Shown piece after piece: positions 51,501 through 58,774 of a stretch of DNA of 64,000 bases. The notes under the pieces are model-generated. The model worked only from the letters and a program-made list of their open reading frames with translations, was not told the DNA's origin and made no database searches. Made by a program: the position numbers and the translations under genes. The stretch covers positions 2,294,001 to 2,358,000 of the forward strand of contig NZ_LT629703.1 of NCBI RefSeq assembly GCF_900103365.1, in the 5' to 3' direction. Source of the stretch: Afipia sp. GAS231 (GTDB lineage Bacteria > Pseudomonadota > Alphaproteobacteria > Rhizobiales > Xanthobacteraceae). Within the stretch, counting starts at the first letter, position 1, and each line of letters opens with the position of its first letter.

Positions 51501-52608
51501 TGTTCGTGGTCCCGTTGTTCACAAAGATGGCGGCGGCGTTGTTGGTGATGCCGCCGTTCGCCGTCAGCGTGGCGCCGGCGGACACCAGGATGCCGCCGGA
51601 GGCATTGGTGCCCGAGTTCGTGATCAGGCCGGTGACCGTGTAGGTGCCCGTATTGACCAGCAGGCGCGACGTCGCCGTGGAGTTGTTGAACGTGCTGTCG
51701 CTGGTGACGGTGCCGCCGACCTTGAAGGTGCCGCCGAAGCCGCCATTCGCGTTGACGATCGCGCCGTTGAAGGCGCCGCCGTTGGCGTTGATGGTGCCGC
51801 TGTTGGCGGCGCCGCCGCCGGTCGTTCCCGCCGTCTGCGTGTAGGTACCGAAATCATTGTTCAGACCGCCATTCACCGTCCCCGTGTTGGTAACGGTGCC
51901 GTTAGTACTATTACCGACGCCCCCGTTCACGGTGCCGCTGTTATGGAAATCGCCGCCGTTACCCACGCCGTTATTGATGGTTCCGGCGTTGATTGCGTTT
52001 CCCAGGTTGATCAACTCCGCACCGGACACCGTGCCGGAGGCGCCGTTGCTGAAGGTGCCGCCGGAGGAAACGCCGACCGTCGAGGTCAGCGAGCCGTTGT
52101 TGACGAGCGTGCCGGCCGAGACCGTCGTGGGGCCAAAGCTGTTGGTCCCGCTCAGCGTCAGCGTGCTGGCCGCGGCCTGGGACAAGGTCACGCCGGTCAT
52201 GTTGTTGGCAATCGAAATCGACGCCCCGTTGCTGGCGTTGTTGGTGACGCTGGTAGCGAAAATAACCGACCCGGTCACGGTGTAGCTCTGCGAGTTGGCC
52301 GTGAATGTCCAGGAGTCGGGCCCGATAGGGGCGGTTACCGAAACCGCACTGCTCGCGGTTCCGCCCGACCCGCCGGTGCCATCGCCGAATTGCGCCGACT
52401 GACCGCCACCAACCGGCGCAGTCCCGGTACTCCAGTTGGTGCCGGTATTGTAAGTGCTGGTGGTCGTGGTGCTGCCGGCGGCGCCCCATACGGACTGGGC
52501 CTGTGCAAGCGAGGGAAACAGTGCCGCCCCCGCCAATGCGGTTCCGGCCAGAAGCAGCTTGCGGGTGCGCGCGCCAATGCCGGCAGCAATGACATGATCA
52601 AAAATCAT
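48520..52608 (-). CDS. Autotransporter (type Va) with repetitive Asn/Gly/Thr-rich passenger
   Basis: The 1,362-residue product starts with a signal peptide (RKLLLAGTALAGAALFPSLA, AQAQS). The passenger of about 1,000 residues is made of imperfect Asn/Thr/Gly-rich repeats such as GGLTNSGTYNQTAGTTSGG, LTNNSTNASG and GTINGPIANNGGG, typical of right-handed beta-helical passengers. A short autochaperone-like region follows, then a C-terminal beta-barrel of about 280 residues (from QRWSVWAAGYGG to FEGEFSNVTTSYAGKGVVRY) ending in an aromatic residue (YSW). It should be surface-exposed or released; no protease motif was seen, so adhesion or biofilm formation is a guess. The ATG at 52608 has GAAGG upstream; the longer form adds no signal-like sequence. 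No insertion or frameshift is seen in the repeats. Confidence 0.9.
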   Translation of the reverse strand: MIFDHVIAAGIGARTRKLLLAGTALAGAALFPSLAQAQSVWGAAGSTTTTSTYNTGTNWSTGTAPVGGGQSAQFGDGTGGSGGTASSAVSVTAPIGPDSWTFTANSQSYTVTGSVIFATSVTNNASNGASISIANNMTGVTLSQAAASTLTLSGTNSFGPTTVSAGTLVNNGSLTSTVGVSSGGTFSNGASGTVSGAELINLGNAINAGTINNGVGNGGDFHNSGTVNGGVGNSTNGTVTNTGTVNGGLNNDFGTYTQTAGTTGGGAANSGTINANGGAFNGAIVNANGGFGGTFKVGGTVTSDSTFNNSTATSRLLVNTGTYTVTGLITNSGTNASGGILVSAGATLTANGGITNNAAAIFVNNGTTNTTGGLNNAGIGNNSGSLTGGLTNSGTYNQTAGTTSGGTTNTGTVNANGGAFNGAILNNTAGTFTVGGTVTSNSTFTNNGTAQLDITGGNYTGITTLTNNSTNANGIVVAAARTLSATNISNSAGSFIQNSGTLTATTGPITNSGTITDLTGSTLNGGLTNSAGVANMQGTLNGPVINNNTSVFTVTGALLGNSTLTNNGTSQLLVSGGNYTGLTTLTNNSTNASGVVVSAGRTLTATNIANSAGATFANNGITNGILNSNGGTVTNSATGTWNGDVTSNTSSATGITNNGIWNGNVVANTGTIVNNLTWNGTVNNTFVFTNNATGTVTGLVTNTGGGTFSTAGTLSNGLTNAGIVFAQGTINGPIANNGGGINVIGALVANSTFNNAATATINVNNQSFTGVTTYTNAGTTNLGGGGGGTISATSLVNTASGTFNSSSTTSTVTTTSITNSGTFLNNGTTTGTFTMAAGNLSGIGNTQSLTVNGGTFAPGNGTAGSSMTVTGSLVLQAAATYLVQINPTTASFTNVTGAASFNGATVSANFAAGSYISKRYTIVTAAGGVNMNSPFGALVTTGQPANMHSTLSYDTNNAYLDLNLNFGLPGGVLNQNQQNVGNALSGFFNRTGGIPTAFASLTAGQLTQSDGELATGSQQSTFNAMNQFMGVMTDPFVAGRGDPVSAGGGAAGYADEQQLAYAAKRNPNDALAAIYRKAPVSAQRWSVWAAGYGGSQTTNGNAVVGSNTTSSNLYGTAVGADYRLSPDTLAGFALAGGGTNFSVANGLGSGRSDLFQAGAFVRHNMGAAYLSGALAYGWQDITTNRTLTIAGIDQLQAKFNANAWSGRVEGGYRFVSQGIGLTPYAAGQFTTFDLPAYAEQAISGANTFALAYGAKSVTATRSELGLRTDKSFAMEDGVLTLRGRAAWAHDYNPDRAIGATFQTLPGASFIVNGARQASDAVLLTASAEKKWLNGWSAAGTFEGEFSNVTTSYAGKGVVRYSW

Positions 52609-52842
52609 ATTACCTTCGCGGCAGAAATATTGCCGCGCCCCTTCCAAGCCCCGGTCCGGAGCCTCCCGGATGCACGCTAGGAATAAAGAACGGGGGCTGA
52701 TACGGTTTTGTAGCATCGGAATTCGACTTGGCTACCGACTGTGATAAAGCGGTCACACCCTGAAATTCAACTTTTGGTGGCGGACTGGAACCTTTGCGAT
52801 CAGTCGCCGTATCTCGTCCGCTATAAAAGTCGAGAAGCACCC

Positions 52843-53001
52843 ATGAAACCGATCAAATCAAACCCGAACGAAGAAAAATGCCCGGCCTGCAACGGCACCG
52901 GCTCTCCGCCCTTCAAACAGCCCACGCCCGGCCGCAGGATCTATCTGCCGCCGTGCAAGACCTGCGGTGGCAAGGGCAGGATGACGGCTGCCGTCGGGTG
53001 A
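52843..53001 (+). CDS. Small CxxCxGxG zinc-finger protein
   Basis: The 52-residue product has two CxxCxGxG motifs, CPACNGTG and CKTCGGKG, as in the zinc-binding region of DnaJ, but no J domain. It would bind one Zn(II) and could be a small chaperone-like or RNA/protein-binding factor. The ATG at 52843 is in a short context with weak ribosome-binding signal. It is divergent from the autotransporter and followed within 6 nt by a gene on the other strand. Similar short proteins are found in Bradyrhizobium, function unknown. Confidence 0.7.
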   Translation: MKPIKSNPNEEKCPACNGTGSPPFKQPTPGRRIYLPPCKTCGGKGRMTAAVG

Positions 53002-53006
53002 GACGA

Positions 53007-53240
53007 TCAGCGGCCTGCCTCAATCTGGACCGAGGCCAGGCCGGCCTGTTCGGAGTCGATGTTCTTGATCGCCCGCATCGCCGATTTGCGGGCGTCTTCC
53101 TCCGTCACGCAATCGTCCGGCGTGACGATGCTGCGCATGATCTTGCCGGAGTTCGACCGCCCGCTCGGTGTCACGCTGGCGCGCCACAGCCCGGGTTGCC
53201 GTTGATAGGTGACGATTTCAAAGCCTGCTGGATCTGCCAT
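53007..53240 (-). CDS. Small conserved hypothetical protein
   Basis: The 77-residue product (MADPAGFEIVTYQRQPGLWR, then MRSIVTPDDCVTEEDARKSA) appears to be a small beta-rich domain with one C-terminal helix. It has no signal peptide and a single Cys. Short proteins of this type with the VTYERxPGxWR-like start are common in Bradyrhizobium, but have no assigned role. It converges with the zinc-finger gene and is divergent from flhA; the region in front of it carries a dispersed repeat. Confidence 0.65.
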   Translation of the reverse strand: MADPAGFEIVTYQRQPGLWRASVTPSGRSNSGKIMRSIVTPDDCVTEEDARKSAMRAIKNIDSEQAGLASVQIEAGR

Positions 53241-53329
53241 CCGTCCTTATGACAGAGCGAGCGGCCGAGCGGTGAGATATCTGCAAAACTTCGGACGCAC
53301 CGCGCCGCAAGAGTGCGAGTGTGCTGCGG

Positions 53330-53415
53330 CCGTCATTGCGAGCGCAGCGAAGCAATCCATATCGCGGCTTGCTGAGGCATGGATTGCTTCGTCGCTTTGC
53401 TCCTCGCAATGACGG
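53330..53415. repeat. Dispersed inverted repeat (GTCATTGCGAG type), second copy
   Basis: The arms CCGTCATTGCGAG and CCTCGCAATGACGG with internal GAAGCAATCCAT/ATGGATTGCTTC match the element at 30227-30315. It lies 136 nt upstream of flhA, in a 311-nt gap that otherwise holds only the CtrA-like site at 53469-53485. Confidence 0.85.
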
Positions 53416-53468
53416 CGAGACGGCGTTCCGGGTCGCCGACCCCAAATGACCCCAAACGGCCCTCTTCG

Positions 53469-53485
53469 TTAACCCTTTGCTAACC
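53469..53485 (+). promoter_or_regulatory. CtrA-like box upstream of flhA
   Basis: TTAA, seven bases (CCCTTTG), then CTAACC: one mismatch to the CtrA consensus TTAA-N7-TTAAC. It lies about 67 nt upstream of the flhA start. CtrA control of flagellar class II genes is established in Caulobacter, and ctrA itself is in this window. Confidence 0.45.
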
Positions 53486-53551
53486 ATGCACCCGGCAATA
53501 ATTGCCGGGTGAAGTCGAGTGTCGATTGCGTTGGATACGGGAGGAATCCCC

Positions 53552-55786
53552 GTGGACGCCAGTGCGGTACCTCACTTTCGGACCGGCGGCCCTTCGGCCG
53601 TTGCGAATACGCTCGGCGGCCGCGGCCGCCAGGGGCGGCGGGGGGCTGCGAGTATGGTCGACGTCACGGCGGGTCAAGGCGCGGGCACCGGCAACGGTTT
53701 TCCCAGCCTCAGCGAAATCGTCGACGTCCTCAAGCGCGGCGATCTGGCGCTGGCGTTCGGCGTGCTCACCATCCTGGTGGTGCTGATCCTCCCTTTGCCC
53801 TCGATCGTGCTGGATCTGTTTCTGGCGATCTCGATCACGGTCTCGATCCTGATCCTGATGACCTCGCTGTTCATCCAGGCGCCGCTGGAATTCTCGTCGT
53901 TTCCGACCATCCTCCTGATCTCGACCATGCTGCGGCTGTCGCTGAACATGGCCTCGACCCGGCTGATCCTGTCGAAGGGCCATGAGGGCACCGCCGCCGC
54001 TGGCCACGTCATCGAGGCGTTCGGCAACTTCGTCATGTCAGGTAATTTCGTGATCGGAATTATCGTGTTCGCGATTCTCGTGATCGTGAACTTCGTCGTC
54101 ATCACCAAGGGTTCGGGCCGTATCGCCGAAGTCGCGGCCCGCTTCCAGCTCGACTCGATGCCGGGCAAGCAGATGGCGATCGACGCCGATCTCTCCGCCG
54201 GCCTGATCGACGAAAAGACCGCCAAGGCGCGCCGCAAGGAGCTGGAAGACGAAAGCGGCTTCTTCGGCGCCATGGACGGTGCCTCGAAGTTCGTCCGCGG
54301 CGACGCCGTCGCGGGCCTTCTGATCGTGTTCATCAACGTCATCGGCGGCATCATCATCGGCGTCGCGCAACAGGGGCTGAGCTTCGGCGACGCCGCCCGT
54401 ACCTACACCGTGCTGACGGTCGGCGACGGCCTGGTCACCCAGGTGCCGGCGCTGATCGTCTCGACTGCGGCGGGCCTGCTGGTGTCGAAGGCCGGCATCA
54501 CCGGTGCGGCCGACAAGGCGCTGATGAAGCAGCTCTCGGGCTATCCGCAGGCGCTCGGCATGTCGGCCGGCGTGATGCTGGTGCTGGCGCTGCTGCCGGG
54601 CATTCCGATGCTGCCGTTCCTGGCACTCGGTGGCGGCGCAGCCGCGCTGGCCTGGAAAGCGCGCAACCACAACCGCAGAACCAGGGCCACAGCCGCCGCC
54701 GAATTGGCGGCCCCCGAGCTCGCGGCAGCGGCCGCGACCGCGGCGGCGGAAGAGCCGATCTCCACCGCGCTCAAGATCGACGACCTCAAGATCGAGCTCG
54801 GCTACGCGCTGCTGCCGCTGGTCAACGGCCCCGACGGCACCGACCGCCTGACCGAGCAGATCAAGGCGCTGCGCCGTTCGCTCGCGGTCGAAATGGGCTT
54901 TGTGATGCCGGCGGTGCGAATCCTCGACAACGTCCAGCTCGAAGCCAACACCTACATCATCAAGATCAAGGAAGTCGACGCCGGTACCGGCAAGATCTGG
55001 CCGAACCACTTCATGGTCATGGACCCCGCCGGCAACCAGGTGGCGGTGCCCGGCATTCACACCGTCGAACCGACGTTCGGGTTGCCCGCGACCTGGGTCG
55101 ATGCCGCACTGAAGGAAGAAGCTTCGCTCAAGGGCTATACGGTGGTGGACTCCGCCACCGTGCTGTCGACCCACCTCACCGAACTGCTCAAGAACAACAT
55201 GTCGGACCTGCTGTCCTATGGCGAGGTGCAGAAGCTGCTGAAGGACCTGCCGAAGGAACAGGGCGAACTGGTCAAGGACATCGTGCCCAGCGCCGTCTCG
55301 ATCTCGGGCATCCAGCGCGTGCTTCAACTCCTGTTGGCCGAACGGATCTCGATCCGCGACCTCTCGACCATCCTCGAAGGCATTGCCGATGCGCTGGCGT
55401 TCTCACGCAACCCGGCAACCATGGTCGAGCACGTCCGGGCCCGGCTGGCGCGGCAGATTTGCGCCCAGAACACCTCCCACAACGGCTATCTGCCGCTAAT
55501 CGCGCTGTCGGCGCGGTGGGAACAGGCGTTTGCGGAATCGATCGTCGGCCAGGGCGAGGACCGCAGCCTCGCGATGCAGCCGTCCAAACTGTCGGAGTTC
55601 ATGACTTCCGTGCGCAATTGCTTCGAGCAGGCCGCCCGCGAAGGCGAGGCGCCGGTGCTGGTGACGTCGGCGGCCATCCGCCCGTTCGTGCGGTCGCTGG
55701 TCGAGCGCTTCCGGGCCCAGACCACCGTGCTGTCGCAGGCGGAAATCCACCCCCGCGCCCGGCTGAAGACGGTCGGCAGCGTTTAA
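53552..55786 (+). CDS. flhA: Flagellar biosynthesis protein FlhA
   Basis: FlhA is the export-gate protein of the flagellar type III secretion system in the inner membrane. Eight hydrophobic helices lie in the first half (ALAFGVLTILVVLILPLPSI, LLISTMLRLSLNMASTRLIL, NFVIGIIVFAILVIVNFVVI), followed by the FHIPEP-like region (VAARFQLDSMPGKQMAIDAD) and the cytoplasmic domain (PLVNGPDGTDRLTEQIKALR, GLPATWVDAALKEEASLKGY). The GTG at 53552 has an excellent GGGAGGA 6 nt upstream and gives 744 residues; ATG at 53654 gives the more usual N terminus with a poor site. A CtrA-like box precedes it. It is not adjacent to other export genes except the fliJ-fliI pair a few kb away. Confidence 0.95.
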   Translation: MDASAVPHFRTGGPSAVANTLGGRGRQGRRGAASMVDVTAGQGAGTGNGFPSLSEIVDVLKRGDLALAFGVLTILVVLILPLPSIVLDLFLAISITVSILILMTSLFIQAPLEFSSFPTILLISTMLRLSLNMASTRLILSKGHEGTAAAGHVIEAFGNFVMSGNFVIGIIVFAILVIVNFVVITKGSGRIAEVAARFQLDSMPGKQMAIDADLSAGLIDEKTAKARRKELEDESGFFGAMDGASKFVRGDAVAGLLIVFINVIGGIIIGVAQQGLSFGDAARTYTVLTVGDGLVTQVPALIVSTAAGLLVSKAGITGAADKALMKQLSGYPQALGMSAGVMLVLALLPGIPMLPFLALGGGAAALAWKARNHNRRTRATAAAELAAPELAAAAATAAAEEPISTALKIDDLKIELGYALLPLVNGPDGTDRLTEQIKALRRSLAVEMGFVMPAVRILDNVQLEANTYIIKIKEVDAGTGKIWPNHFMVMDPAGNQVAVPGIHTVEPTFGLPATWVDAALKEEASLKGYTVVDSATVLSTHLTELLKNNMSDLLSYGEVQKLLKDLPKEQGELVKDIVPSAVSISGIQRVLQLLLAERISIRDLSTILEGIADALAFSRNPATMVEHVRARLARQICAQNTSHNGYLPLIALSARWEQAFAESIVGQGEDRSLAMQPSKLSEFMTSVRNCFEQAAREGEAPVLVTSAAIRPFVRSLVERFRAQTTVLSQAEIHPRARLKTVGSV

Positions 55787-56103
55787 AAGCACGCAAATCA
55801 GCACAAGGGGCGACGAAGCTTTTTCGTCACAGGCAAACGCTTTATTAAAATCGGGCCGACTGGCGCGGTTTTTCCCCAGCCTCGACAATTTCCAATTAAC
55901 ATATTGAATTATCTAACTAATAGTCGATTTCTGGCGATCGCGGCGGCGCCCTCAGTCGCGTATCTTCAAGTCTTTTCACCGCCTTGTGATCGGATCTGTG
56001 GAACGAAACCGGGAATTCCTACGTTTCCTGATGCGAGACGTTGAACCTGCCTGTGTTCGAGATCGACGAAATTTTACAGGCGGGAAGGCGGCAGGAGACT
56101 TCC
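55787..56103. other. Intergenic region after flhA
   Basis: A short hairpin (GACGAA, 5-nt loop, TTCGTC at 55812-55828) follows flhA without a U-tract, so its role as a terminator is weak. The rest is moderately AT-rich and ends in the AGGAG-containing leader of the small gene at 56104. No other feature was recognised. Confidence 0.5.
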
Positions 56104-56307
56104 ATGAACCACTCGATTTACAGCGCAGATCGCACGACCCATCTCAAGATCGTGGTCGTCGCACTCGTCGCGGGTATTCTGGTCGCCGGGTTCAGCATCT
56201 CGACGCGCAACAACAGTTCGGATGAAGGCTTCACCCAGACCGCGCGCGTGATGAAGGCCGGCAAGCCGGTCGTGATCACCAGCTCCGGAAGTTCGGTCGT
56301 CCGGTAA
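56104..56307 (+). CDS. Small single-helix membrane protein
   Basis: The 67-residue product has one membrane helix (LKIVVVALVAGILVAGFSIS) and a short hydrophilic C terminus (ARVMKAGKPVVITSSGSSVV). A good AGGAG lies upstream of the ATG. Very similar short proteins are widespread in Bradyrhizobium with no known role; the position differs between genomes, so it is not linked to flhA by function as far as I can see. It is followed by a clear terminator. Confidence 0.75.
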   Translation: MNHSIYSADRTTHLKIVVVALVAGILVAGFSISTRNNSSDEGFTQTARVMKAGKPVVITSSGSSVVR

Positions 56308-56404
56308 GGCAACTAAAGGAATTTACGGAATTCACGCGGCTCTTTACAGCCCCCCAAAGTCGCCACGTGGATATTTAAGACCCCAACTACCCCAAGTTGA
56401 CTGA

Positions 56405-56438
56405 GAAAACGCCCGCTCCCCACGGGCGTTTTCTTTTT
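56405..56438 (+). terminator. Rho-independent terminator
   Basis: An 11-bp perfect stem GAAAACGCCCG/CGGGCGTTTTC with a 7-nt loop is followed by TTTTT. It lies about 100 nt after the small membrane protein gene and should end its transcript. Confidence 0.85.
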
Positions 56439-56483
56439 GTGGGGTGTTGTTCGGCTGAAACGTCTGCGCTCTCTCAATCCAGG

Positions 56484-56574
56484 TCGTCATGGCCGGGCTT
56501 GTCCCCGCCATCCACGTCTTCCTTGCTGGAGAAAGCAAAGACGTGGATGCCCGGGACAAGCCCGGGCATGACGA
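56484..56574. repeat. Long inverted repeat (GTCATGGCCGGGCTTGTCCC type)
   Basis: The arms TCGTCATGGCCGGGCTTGTC and GACAAGCCCGGGCATGACGA, extended by CATCCACGTCTT/AAGACGTGGATG, form a long stem with a short central loop. This is another common intergenic palindrome of Bradyrhizobium and Rhodopseudomonas. It sits between the terminator and the end of the anti-sigma gene. Confidence 0.85.
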
Positions 56575-56602
56575 GGAAGTGCGTGTTGGCTTCAGTAAAA
56601 AC

Positions 56603-57478
56603 TCAGCGCGCCGCGGGCACGGTCTCGATCAGCTTGCCGGTGTAGATCGGAGTCGAGTGCGGCTTGCCGTCGGGCGAGCCGCCGGCCTGTTCGACCGTCA
56701 CCGCATAGGTCGCAGCATTGATGGTGTTGGCGTCGTAGGACGAAAGCACCGGGCGGGCGGTGAAGTCGCCGGCGCCGATCACGCCGAGCGAGCGCGGCTG
56801 CGGCAGCCGGTCGGAGATCAGCCACAGCTCAAAACTCTTGCCGGCCTCGGCGGCGTCGGCGCCGACCTTGCGCACGGTGAAATTTTTCGTCGCGGCATCG
56901 ACCGTTAGAATGAAAGCCGGTCCGCCGCCGCCGGAGCCCTGCAGCAGAGCGACATATTGCGCCGAAGGTGTTGCCGGCGGCGCCGGTGTCTTGACCTCGA
57001 CGGTCTGAATCCGCGGCTTGGCGCGCAGCCCGTCGGGTAACAGGTCCGGCGAATAAACCTGGATGGCCAGCATCGCGACCAAGGCTGCCGCCAACGCGGT
57101 CGCCACCGACGCCAGCGTGCGCATCCGCTTCAGGCGCCCCGACAACTGGATGACGTTGGAATCGTCAGATGGACCGGCCGCGAGCGGCGCCTGTTCGACG
57201 ACGGGAACGACCGGCGGCGTAGTCTCCGGCAGCACCAGCGGCGCCTGCTCGCCGGAATGGCCGATCGCAGCCTTGATGTTCTCCCACACGATCGGCCGCG
57301 GCTCGACCGAGCCGACCATCTGGTTCAGCACGCCGAGCCGGTATTCCCAGGCATGGACGATGCCGGTGAACTCGGTATCGACGGCCATCATGGTCTCGAC
57401 CTGCGAACGCTCGCCGGCATCGAGGGTGCCGAGCGCGTACTCCGCCGCGAGCGCAATATGGTCTTCGCTATAGGCCAT
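56603..57478 (-). CDS. Anti-sigma factor (RskA-like), membrane-bound
   Basis: The 291-residue protein has a short N-terminal zinc-less anti-sigma domain (DHIALAAEYALGTLDAGERS and a helix IVHAWEYRLGVLNQMVG). A single membrane helix comes next (RTLASVATALAAALVAMLAIQV), then a C-terminal periplasmic RskA-type domain (AKNFTVRKVGADAAEAGKSF, ELWLISDRLPQPRSLGVIG). This is the layout of RskA-like inhibitors of SigK-type ECF factors. It lies 44 nt after the sigma gene on the same strand, so the pair is an operon. Release would come from proteolysis of the periplasmic domain, by analogy. Confidence 0.88.
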   Translation of the reverse strand: MAYSEDHIALAAEYALGTLDAGERSQVETMMAVDTEFTGIVHAWEYRLGVLNQMVGSVEPRPIVWENIKAAIGHSGEQAPLVLPETTPPVVPVVEQAPLAAGPSDDSNVIQLSGRLKRMRTLASVATALAAALVAMLAIQVYSPDLLPDGLRAKPRIQTVEVKTPAPPATPSAQYVALLQGSGGGGPAFILTVDAATKNFTVRKVGADAAEAGKSFELWLISDRLPQPRSLGVIGAGDFTARPVLSSYDANTINAATYAVTVEQAGGSPDGKPHSTPIYTGKLIETVPAAR

Positions 57479-57522
57479 CGTTCAAAGTCCAGACACCCAA
57501 ATTTCCTAGAGTCCAAGAAGTC

Positions 57523-58068
57523 CTAAAGACCAAGACATTCCCGGATATCCATCATGCTGCGGCGCAGCCACGTCTTCACCGTATTGACCGGCGTCTCGAA
57601 CTTGGCGGCGAGTTGCTCGCGGCTCCAGCCGTTGTAATAGGCCAGCAACACCAGCTTCTGCCGATCCGGCTCCAGACGCCCGACGCACTCCAGCAACCGC
57701 TTCAACTCTTCCGTCATCTCGCGCCGCGCCAGCGGATCGGGTGAATCGGCCGCGACTTCCATCGCGGTCGGCTCCTCCTCGATCGAGGTCTCACTCTTCT
57801 TGCGCACCACGTCGATCGCCCGGTTGCGCGCGATCGATGCCATCCATGTAATCGGTGAAGACAGGCCGGGATTGAACTGTCCGGCACTGTTCCAGATTTT
57901 GACGTAAGCCTCCTGAATGACCTCCTCGGCGAGATCCTGTCGCCGTAAGATACGGAGCACGACGCCAAAGAGTTTCGCCCGCGTGGCGACGTAGAGGCGC
58001 TCGAAAGCAGCCTCATCCCCCTTCGCCACAGCGGCAATCAGCCAGACCAGCTCAGCTGGCGTCAGCAT
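57523..58068 (-). CDS. ECF sigma-70 factor (SigK-like)
   Basis: The 181-residue sigma factor has region 2 (FERLYVATRAKLFGVVLRIL, DLAEEVIQEAYVKIWNSAGQ, WMASIARNRAIDVVRKK) and region 4 (LLECVGRLEPDRQKLVLLAY, YNGWSREQLAAKFETPVNTV, KTWLRRSMMDIRECL), with an acidic linker between. It is co-transcribed with the RskA-like anti-sigma gene. SigK-like factors respond to redox or envelope stress in other bacteria; here the signal is not known. The pair interrupts the otherwise flagellar region between flhA and fliJ. Confidence 0.92.
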   Translation of the reverse strand: MLTPAELVWLIAAVAKGDEAAFERLYVATRAKLFGVVLRILRRQDLAEEVIQEAYVKIWNSAGQFNPGLSSPITWMASIARNRAIDVVRKKSETSIEEEPTAMEVAADSPDPLARREMTEELKRLLECVGRLEPDRQKLVLLAYYNGWSREQLAAKFETPVNTVKTWLRRSMMDIRECLGL

Positions 58069-58190
58069 TCAGCGTCCCCCAAATCGCGATCCCCCATCGC
58101 GGCTTACGCCGGGAGCAATCGAGCACCTTCGTAGCATACCTTGCGCCAAATCGACCACCAAGTCGGGAGGCCCCGCCGGATCAACGAAGA

Positions 58191-58218
58191 AAAGCCCGGG
58201 CGTTGCAGCCCGGGCTTT
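58191..58218 (-). terminator. Rho-independent terminator after fliJ
   Basis: The stem AAAGCCCGGGC/GCCCGGGCTTT (11 bp, 6-nt loop) is followed on the minus strand by TTTTCTT. It lies 28 nt after the fliJ stop and should end the fliI-fliJ transcript before the ECF sigma gene. Confidence 0.85.
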
Positions 58219-58245
58219 CGATCATTTGAAACCGCTGGATGAACT

Positions 58246-58665
58246 TCAGGCGATCGCGCCGATCCGGGCGCGCATCAGGCCGATGCTATCCATGTCGGCC
58301 TGCTCCCGGGCGCTCTCCTCGGCGCGCTCGCGCGCCTGGTCACGCTCGTCGAGCAGTTCGACCTTTTTCAATTCCTCGAACGCCTCGCTGAGCAGGCTCT
58401 TGGCGTCTTCGAGCTGGATGCGTAGCTCGTCGGCGGAGCGGGTCAGGTTTTCGCGACGCTGGATCGCGGCCTTGGCGTAGGTCGGATAGGCGAAATGGGA
58501 GGGATCGTTGATCCCGGCCCGGTCCTGTTCGGTCTGGATTTCGCGCTCGAGGTCAACAGACATGCGTTGGAAATCGGCGATCATGCCTTCAATCTGGGCG
58601 ACCCTTCGGCGCTTTTCATCGACCTGAAATTTCTTCAGGCGGATCAGCGTTTCACGTGACTTCAT
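58246..58665 (-). CDS. fliJ: Flagellar export protein FliJ
   Basis: The 139-residue product is a predicted long coiled coil with heptad-like Leu/Ile positions (TLIRLKKFQVDEKRRRVAQI, ENLTRSADELRIQLEDAKSL, LLDERDQARERAEESAREQA). FliJ is the cytoplasmic stalk of the flagellar export ATPase, contacting FliI and FlhA. Sequence conservation of FliJ is low; the call rests on coiled-coil character, length and position directly after fliI. A terminator follows. Confidence 0.82.
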   Translation of the reverse strand: MKSRETLIRLKKFQVDEKRRRVAQIEGMIADFQRMSVDLEREIQTEQDRAGINDPSHFAYPTYAKAAIQRRENLTRSADELRIQLEDAKSLLSEAFEELKKVELLDERDQARERAEESAREQADMDSIGLMRARIGAIA

Positions 58666-58774
58666 CGACTCATACTCCCCAGAAGTCCCAGTTTTGTACG
58701 CGGGACAAAGCCGGCTCCCCCCAGGGTCCCGCCGGCATGGCTAATCAGGTGCCGAGGATGATGGCCTGACAAAG

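Noticed and set aside
49120..52680. Series of plus-strand ORFs rich in Pro/Val/Leu opposite the autotransporter
   Set aside because: They arise from the reverse complement of Asn/Thr/Gly repeats; the minus-strand frame has a signal peptide and a proper beta-barrel end.
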